Below, in pieces: positions 7,596 to 12,403 of a stretch of 12,403 bases of DNA. Under the pieces are notes generated by a model. It had not been told where the DNA came from. It made no database searches and worked only from the letters and a program-made list of their open reading frames with translations. Both the position numbers and the translations under genes were made by a program. Position 1 is the first letter of the stretch, and every line of letters begins with the position of its first letter. Origin of the DNA: Burkholderiales bacterium (GTDB lineage Bacteria; Pseudomonadota; Gammaproteobacteria; Burkholderiales; JACMKV01); NCBI GenBank assembly GCA_014379915.1, contig JACMKV010000248.1, positions 1 through 12,403 of the forward strand, given 5' to 3'.

Positions 7596-7601
7596 TTCGA
7601 A

Positions 7602-8957
7602 ATGACCCCCCAGGAAATCGTTCACGAACTCGATAAACACATCATCGGCCAGGCCGCGGCCAAGCGCGCCGTCGCAATCGCGCTGCGCAACCGCTGGCGG
7701 CGCCAGCAGGTCGATGAGCCGCTGCGCCAGGAAATCACACCGAAAAACATTTTGATGATCGGCCCGACCGGCGTCGGCAAAACCGAGATTTCACGACGGC
7801 TGGCGCGGCTCGCGGACGCGCCGTTCATCAAGATCGAGGCGACAAAATTTACCGAAGTCGGCTATGTCGGTCGCGACGTCGATTCGATCATCCGCGACCT
7901 GGTCGAATCGGCGATCAAGGACGCGCGCGAACGGGAAACGCGCAAGGTTCGGCACCGCGCCGAGGATGCCGCGGAGGATCGCATCCTCGATGCCTTGCTG
8001 CCGCCGGCGCGCGAAAGCGGCTTTCACAGCAGCAGCAATGGCGACGTCGATGGCGGCGCTCTTCATCGCGATAACGCAACGCGCCAGAAATTTCGCAAGA
8101 AGCTGCGCGAAGGCGAGCTCAACGATCGCGAAATCGAGATCGAAATCGCCGCTGTGCAAGCGCACATGGAAATCTTCGCACCGCCCGGCATGGAAGACCT
8201 GACCAGCCAGATTCAGGGTATGTTCCAGAATATCGGCGGCGGCAAGAAGAAAACGCGCAAGCTGAGAATCAGGGAGGCGATGAAGCTGATCACCGAGGAG
8301 GAGGCGCACAACCTCGTCAACCTCGACGATCTGAAAGCCCAGGCCGTCAACAATGTCGAGCAAAACGGCATCGTGTTTCTCGACGAGATCGACAAGATCA
8401 CCAGCCGTTCGGACGGCTTGGGAAGCGGCGCCGCCGAGGTGTCGCGGCAGGGCGTGCAGCGCGATCTATTGCCGCTGGTCGAGGGTACGACGGTCACAAC
8501 CAAATACGGCATGATCAAGACTGACCACATCCTGTTCATCGCCAGCGGCGCGTTCCACATGTCCAAACCGTCCGACTTGATCCCTGAACTGCAGGGCCGG
8601 CTGCCGATCCGCGTCGAGCTCGAATCGCTGTCGGTCGCCGATTTCGAGCAGATCCTGACCAACACCGACGCCTGCCTGACCAAGCAATATGAGGCGCTGC
8701 TCGCAACCGAAAACGTCGCGCTCGACTTCAGGCCGGATGCGATCAAGCGGCTCGCCGAGATCGCCTGGGAAGTCAACGAACGAACCGAAAACATCGGCGC
8801 GCGGCGCTTGTACACGGTGATGGAAAAGCTGCTCGAGGAAATTTCGTTCGATGCCGGACGCTACGAAAATTCGACGGTGACGATAGACGCGCCTTATGTG
8901 AATGGGCGTCTGGAGGAACTGGCGAAGAGCGAGGATTTGGCGCGGTATGTGTTGTAG
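7602..8957 (+). CDS. hslU: HslU ATPase subunit of the HslVU protease
   Basis: HslU is the AAA+ unfoldase that feeds substrates into HslV. The 451-residue protein is full length. It shows the Walker A motif GPTGVGKT (54-61), the pore loop GYVG (87-90) followed by RDVDSIIRDL, an intermediate domain (~110-240), Walker B IVFLDE (257-262) with DKI, FIASGAFH, LPELQGRLPIRVEL-type sequence around 328-340, and sensor-2 GARRLYTVME (399-408). The C-terminal tail ARYVL resembles the tail that inserts into HslV. The ATG at 7602 gives the typical MTPQEIVHELDKHIIGQ start, yet the bases before it (CTTCGAA) contain no Shine-Dalgarno sequence. Translation may depend on coupling to hslV. Confidence 0.98.
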   Translation: MTPQEIVHELDKHIIGQAAAKRAVAIALRNRWRRQQVDEPLRQEITPKNILMIGPTGVGKTEISRRLARLADAPFIKIEATKFTEVGYVGRDVDSIIRDLVESAIKDARERETRKVRHRAEDAAEDRILDALLPPARESGFHSSSNGDVDGGALHRDNATRQKFRKKLREGELNDREIEIEIAAVQAHMEIFAPPGMEDLTSQIQGMFQNIGGGKKKTRKLRIREAMKLITEEEAHNLVNLDDLKAQAVNNVEQNGIVFLDEIDKITSRSDGLGSGAAEVSRQGVQRDLLPLVEGTTVTTKYGMIKTDHILFIASGAFHMSKPSDLIPELQGRLPIRVELESLSVADFEQILTNTDACLTKQYEALLATENVALDFRPDAIKRLAEIAWEVNERTENIGARRLYTVMEKLLEEISFDAGRYENSTVTIDAPYVNGRLEELAKSEDLARYVL

Positions 8958-9075
8958 CGCAAGGCGATCGATATGGAGCGAGGATTTATCCGCGCCTTCG
9001 CATTCGCCGGCTGGCTGAAGCGGTGCTAAAGTCAACGGCTACACGGAGAAACAGAAGGCCGCTCCTGACCCTTAA

Positions 9076-9268
9076 ATTACGACATCGCCTGCCAAGCTCG
9101 GCGGCACGCCGGTATTTTCCGGAACCCAGGTTCCGGTGCGGGCGCTGCTGGATTATCTCGAGGCCGGGGATTCATTAGGCGATTTTCTTGGAGCGTTTCC
9201 GCGAACTCGCGATCGCAGTGTTGGAGCTCGCGAAGTCGGCGCTTCTGGATAAGACGGTTGCCGCTTAG
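9076..9268 (+). pseudogene. Decayed DUF433 antitoxin-like gene
   Basis: From 9076 the frame reads ITTSPAKL, then GGTPVFSGTQVPVRAL, then LDYLEAGDSLGDFL, a clear DUF433 match. An extra G at about 9190 shifts the frame. The family sequence resumes in the next frame as ERF, then RELAIAVLELAKSALLDK, ending at TAG 9266-9268. Between ERF and the helix about four residues of the family pattern are missing. No ATG precedes the domain; a TAA stands right before it. DUF433 proteins are usually paired with a PIN-like DUF5615 protein, and one follows 18 bases later. The preceding 118 bases after hslU (8958-9075) show nothing recognisable. I judge this a dead gene; a single sequencing error would not explain all the lesions. 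Confidence 0.75.
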
Positions 9269-9286
9269 CCTTTAGAGCGGCGAGCA

Positions 9287-9624
9287 ATGCGAATTGTCCT
9301 CGATGGCTGCGCACGCCGAGGCGCTTAAGAAGCAGAAGCGAATTTCCCGGACACAGGTTAAAACGAGTTGAAATGCGTTGGGCCGATCTCAACGATGGTC
9401 CTTTGCTCGACATAATGGCCGGAAGGTTTGACGTTCTGGTTACCTTGGACAAAAGCATCCCCAAGCAGCAGCGGCTCGACCATCGCCCCTTTAGCGTTAT
9501 CGTTCTGCGTGCCAAGACGAACCGATTGACCGATCTTTTGCCGCTGATGCCCGCGCTTCTCGCCTGCATCGCGAAAGGCGGTGGCGGAGAAGTCCACGAG
9601 CTGGCCGGCCAATTCAGCGCCTAA
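9287..9624 (+). pseudogene. Frameshifted DUF5615 PIN-like toxin-like gene
   Basis: The gene opens with ATG at 9287 (MRIVLDGC), matching the family start MRILLDEC, and then runs into a stop at 9326-9328. From about 9313 another frame carries on as TPRRLRSS, EFPGH, EMRWADLNDGPLLDIM, RFDVLVTLDKSIPKQQRLD, then the tail VLRAKTNRLTDLLPLMPALL, to TAA at 9622-9624. The joined length of ~112 residues fits DUF5615. One frameshift lies between 9308 and 9315. An open frame of 83 codons from ATG 9373 survives but lacks the N-terminal acidic residue expected in the PIN-like site, so it is unlikely to be active. The partner is the DUF433 remnant upstream. The end lies only 11 bases from kup. Confidence 0.75.
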
Positions 9625-9635
9625 CCGCATATCGC

Positions 9636-11528
9636 ATGGAACGCAACGATCATACCGCTCACAAATCCTCTACCGCCACGCTGACGCTGCTCGCCCTCGG
9701 CGTCGTCTACGGCGATATCGGCACCAGCCCGTTGTATGCGGTCAAGGAAACGTTTTCGCCCGATCACGGCATTCCGCTCAGCACGGTGACGATCCTCGGC
9801 GGATTGTCGGCGATCTTCTGGGCATTGATGATCGTTGTCACGCTCAAGTATGTGACGCTCGTGTTGCGCGCGAACAATCGCGGCGAAGGCGGCACCATGG
9901 CGCTGCTCGCGCTGGCGTCGCGCTCGGCGCAAGGCCATCCGAAGTGGCGCCGTGTGCTGCTCTTAATCGGCGTGTTCGGCGCGTCGTTGTTTTTCGGCGA
10001 TGCGGTATTGACGCCGGCGATCTCGGTTTTGTCGGCGGTTGAAGGGCTGGAGATCGGCACCACGGCCTTCAAACCTTATGTCGTGCCGATCGCGATCGGC
10101 GTGCTGGTCGCGCTGTTTTTGATACAGCGCCACGGCACCGCCGTCGTTGGAACGCTGTTCGGGCCGATCTGCGTGATCTGGTTTGCAACGCTGGCCGCAA
10201 TCGGTATCTGGAACATTATTAAAAACCCGATCGTGGTGCAAGCGATCAACCCGATGCACGCGATCGGCTTCGTCACCGGCCACGGCTTTGCGTCGTTCGT
10301 GGTGCTCGGCGCGGTGCTGCTGGCTATTACGGGCGCCGAAGCGCTGTATGCCGACATGGGGCATTTCGGCAGGCGCGCGGTGCGCATAGCGTGGTTCGGC
10401 CTTGTCGCACCGGCGCTGGTGCTGAATTATTTTGGCCAGGGTGCGCTGCTGATCGCCGATCCCGCAGCGATCGAAAATCCGTTCTACCTGGCCGCCCCGG
10501 GGTGGGCGTTGTATCCGATGATCGTGCTCGCGACGGTGGCGACCGTGATCGCATCGCAAGCGACGATTTCGGGCGCCTACTCGATTACCCATCAGGCGAT
10601 CCAGCTCGGCTATCTGCCGCGCATGAATATCCTGCACACCTCGGCCAGAACCTTCGGCCAGATTTATATTCCCGGTGTGAATTGGCTATTGCTCGCGGTC
10701 GTCCTCGCCGCCGTCGTCGGCTTCGGTTCTTCGTCCAAGCTGGCCTCGGCCTACGGCGTCGCCGTGATGGGCGAGATGATGGTCACGACTTTCCTGACGT
10801 TTTTTGTGATCCGTTATGGTTGGGGCTATCCACTTGTCGTCTGCCTTCTGGCGACCGGCTTTTTCATCGTGATCGACGCCACCTTTCTATCGGCGGCGCT
10901 GCTGAAAGTCGCCGAAGGCGGTTGGTTCCCGCTGCTGCTCGCGCTCATCATGTTCACGGTGATGACGACGTGGTGTAGAGGTCGCCAAATCCTGTTCGAA
11001 AGGTTGGCGGCCTCATCGGTGCCGCTCAGCGGCCTGCTCGGATCACTGGCCCTCAGTCCGCCGCAGCGCGTCCCCGGGACCGCGGTTTTCATGACCGCGA
11101 CGCCGGACGTCACGCCGCACGCTCTGCTGCACAATCTAAATCACAACAAGGTATTGCATGAACGCGTCGTGTTCCTGACCGTCGATATCGAGGATGTGCC
11201 GTGGGTTTCTTCGGATAATCGGGTGCGGATCGAGGAGATCGCCGAGGGCTGTTACCGAATGACAGTGCGCTATGGCTTCATGAACCGTCCGGATGTGACC
11301 GCTGCGCTCGAGATTGCAAAGAGCCAAGGGTTCCAGTTCGAGATGCTGACGACATCGTTCTTCATGTCGCGCGAGAAAATCGTTCCCAACGCCGAACTGG
11401 GCGGAGGCATGGCATTCTGGCGCGAACGCGTGTTTGCAACGATCGCGCGCAATGCCGGCAGCAAAACCGATTACTTCAACATTCCGGCGAATCGGGCGAT
11501 AGAGCTCGGCACCCGCATTGAAATATAG
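9636..11528 (+). CDS. kup: KUP-family potassium uptake protein
   Basis: This inner-membrane transporter takes up K+, probably with protons. The 630-residue protein has the family length. The first membrane segment contains the signature GVVYGDIGTSPLYA (22-35), followed by NRGEGG (~81-86) and FFGDAVLTPAISVLSAVEG (~117-135). I see roughly 12 hydrophobic segments up to about residue 450. The remaining ~180 residues form the cytoplasmic C-terminal domain, with GTAVFMT and MSREKIVPN. The ATG at 9636 is the natural start, but no ribosome site is visible. It begins 11 bases after the decayed DUF5615 gene, so its promoter must lie within or before that remnant. Next downstream, 56 bases on, is the flavoprotein gene. 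Confidence 0.96.
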   Translation: MERNDHTAHKSSTATLTLLALGVVYGDIGTSPLYAVKETFSPDHGIPLSTVTILGGLSAIFWALMIVVTLKYVTLVLRANNRGEGGTMALLALASRSAQGHPKWRRVLLLIGVFGASLFFGDAVLTPAISVLSAVEGLEIGTTAFKPYVVPIAIGVLVALFLIQRHGTAVVGTLFGPICVIWFATLAAIGIWNIIKNPIVVQAINPMHAIGFVTGHGFASFVVLGAVLLAITGAEALYADMGHFGRRAVRIAWFGLVAPALVLNYFGQGALLIADPAAIENPFYLAAPGWALYPMIVLATVATVIASQATISGAYSITHQAIQLGYLPRMNILHTSARTFGQIYIPGVNWLLLAVVLAAVVGFGSSSKLASAYGVAVMGEMMVTTFLTFFVIRYGWGYPLVVCLLATGFFIVIDATFLSAALLKVAEGGWFPLLLALIMFTVMTTWCRGRQILFERLAASSVPLSGLLGSLALSPPQRVPGTAVFMTATPDVTPHALLHNLNHNKVLHERVVFLTVDIEDVPWVSSDNRVRIEEIAEGCYRMTVRYGFMNRPDVTAALEIAKSQGFQFEMLTTSFFMSREKIVPNAELGGGMAFWRERVFATIARNAGSKTDYFNIPANRAIELGTRIEI

Positions 11529-11531
11529 TCT

Positions 11532-11552
11532 CGGGCTTCTGTAAGCAGCCCG
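11532..11552 (+). terminator. Stem-loop after kup without a T run
   Basis: CGGGCT (11532-11537) and AGCCCG (11547-11552) form a 6-base stem with a 9-base loop, four bases after the kup stop. GC-rich sequence follows instead of T residues, so intrinsic termination is doubtful. It may only protect the kup transcript end. Confidence 0.25.
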
Positions 11553-11584
11553 CGCTCGCAGCGACTACTTTTCAGGAAAAGTTC

Positions 11585-12403
11585 GTGAGCAAACCTGACT
11601 ATGACATATGCGTGATCGGCGGCGGCTCGGGCGGACTGGTCGCGGCGGCCGGCGCGGCGCTACTGGGAGCGAAAGTGGCGCTGATCGAAAAGCGTGCGCT
11701 GGGCGGCGAGTGCCTGTACTACGGCTGTGTGCCGAGCAAGGCATTGCTGCATTCGGCCAAGGTCGCGCAGACGGTGCGCGAGGCCGGCAGGTTTGGCGTC
11801 GACGCCGACCCGCCGCGGATCGACCTCGCGCGCGTCATGCAACGCGTTCAGTCGGTAATCAAGGCAATCGAGCCGCACGACAGCCCCGAGCGTTTTCGTG
11901 GCCTCGGCATCGACGTCGTTTTCGGTGACGGGCGATTCATCAGCCGTGCAGCGTTCAAAGTCGGCGCGCGCACGATCACTGCGAAAAAGTTCGTGATCGC
12001 GACCGGATCGCAACCCGCTGTTCCGAAAATCCCCGGCCTCGACGGCGTTCCGTATTTGACCAATGAAACCGTGTTTGGCCTCAGCGAAGCCGTGCCTGCG
12101 CTGATTATCCTCGGCGGCGGCCCGATCGGCATCGAGATGGCGCAGGCATTCAAGCGGCTGGGCAGCGAGGTTCACGTCGTCGAGCGCGAGTCGCGCATTC
12201 TGGCGAACGACGATGCCGAAGCAGCGCAGATCGTGCATAACCGCCTCGCGGCCGAGGGCGTGCAATTTCATCTCGATGCGAGCCTCGAGCGTATCGACCG
12301 CGTCGACGGGTTGGCCGGCGCGTTCAACGCGCAGTTGCAGCTTGGCGGCGGCGCGAAGAAGGTCATTGCCGGCAGCCACTTGCTGGTCGCGATCGGACGT
12401 AAA
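11585..12403 (+). CDS. FAD-dependent disulfide oxidoreductase, mercuric reductase/lipoamide dehydrogenase type, partial
   Basis: The open frame starts at GTG 11585, with AGGAAAAG just upstream, and runs through the window end after 273 codons. The N-terminal FAD loop is IGGGSGGLVAAAGAALLGA (11-29), with Glu35 as the likely ribose contact. The redox-active pair is Cys43 and Cys48 in GGECLYYGCVPSKALLHSA. ATGSQP marks the end of the first FAD part, and a second Rossmann loop, LGGGPIGIEMAQAF (176-189), binds the NAD(P)H. The pattern APHDS-like EPHDSPERF and the active-site form suggest the branch often named mercuric reductase-like. No N-terminal mercury-binding domain is present and the C-terminus is outside, so substrate cannot be told; lipoamide dehydrogenase or glutathione reductase relatives remain possible. 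No mer genes are nearby. Confidence 0.88.
   Translation, partial: MSKPDYDICVIGGGSGGLVAAAGAALLGAKVALIEKRALGGECLYYGCVPSKALLHSAKVAQTVREAGRFGVDADPPRIDLARVMQRVQSVIKAIEPHDSPERFRGLGIDVVFGDGRFISRAAFKVGARTITAKKFVIATGSQPAVPKIPGLDGVPYLTNETVFGLSEAVPALIILGGGPIGIEMAQAFKRLGSEVHVVERESRILANDDAEAAQIVHNRLAAEGVQFHLDASLERIDRVDGLAGAFNAQLQLGGGAKKVIAGSHLLVAIGRK

Noticed and set aside
9153..9569. 138-codon minus-strand frame across the gap after hslU
   Set aside because: The plus strand there encodes clear DUF433 and DUF5615 remnants; the antisense frame has no family features.

Overview
The window looks like a chromosomal contig from a GC-rich betaproteobacterium. It ends inside a gene on both sides, and the first ~130 bases look damaged. 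The evidence for the lineage is the gene set and order (dapF, DUF484 gene, xerC, STAS-protein gene, hslV, hslU), a betaproteobacterial-type HslV with an N-terminal extension before its catalytic threonine, and an S-adenosylhomocysteine (SAH) riboswitch in front of ahcY. I cannot place it to genus.

Left part (1-2461, minus strand): the methyl cycle. metK makes S-adenosylmethionine. It is followed, after a short gap that holds an SAH riboswitch, by ahcY, which removes the SAH left after methyl transfer. The ahcY reading frame stops early at 86 in a stretch whose differences from the family are nearly all A-to-T on the coding strand. That looks more like contig-edge error than a real pseudogene.

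Middle part (2699-8957, plus strand): dapF (lysine and peptidoglycan precursor), a DUF484 GAF-like protein and xerC (chromosome dimer resolution) are packed as one translationally coupled cluster. After a 249-base gap with a good sigma-70 promoter comes an unusual protein with a basic Pro/Ala/Lys-rich head and two copies of a helical-repeat plus STAS-domain unit. A 154-base MITE-like palindromic element sits directly behind its stop codon, flanked by CTAA on both sides. hslV and hslU follow and encode the ATP-dependent HslVU protease.

Right part (8958-12403, plus strand): a 678-base stretch without an intact gene holds the decayed remains of a DUF433/DUF5615 toxin-antitoxin-like pair, each broken by a frameshift. 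kup (potassium uptake) starts 11 bases after the second remnant. The last gene, cut by the window end, encodes a flavin disulfide oxidoreductase of the mercuric reductase/lipoamide dehydrogenase type.

Most of the window is ordinary housekeeping DNA. I did not find a convincing new multi-gene system. The points that merit a second look are the duplicated STAS protein, the MITE at its stop codon, the decayed DUF433/DUF5615 pair, the riboswitch and the one-directional substitution cluster at the left edge.
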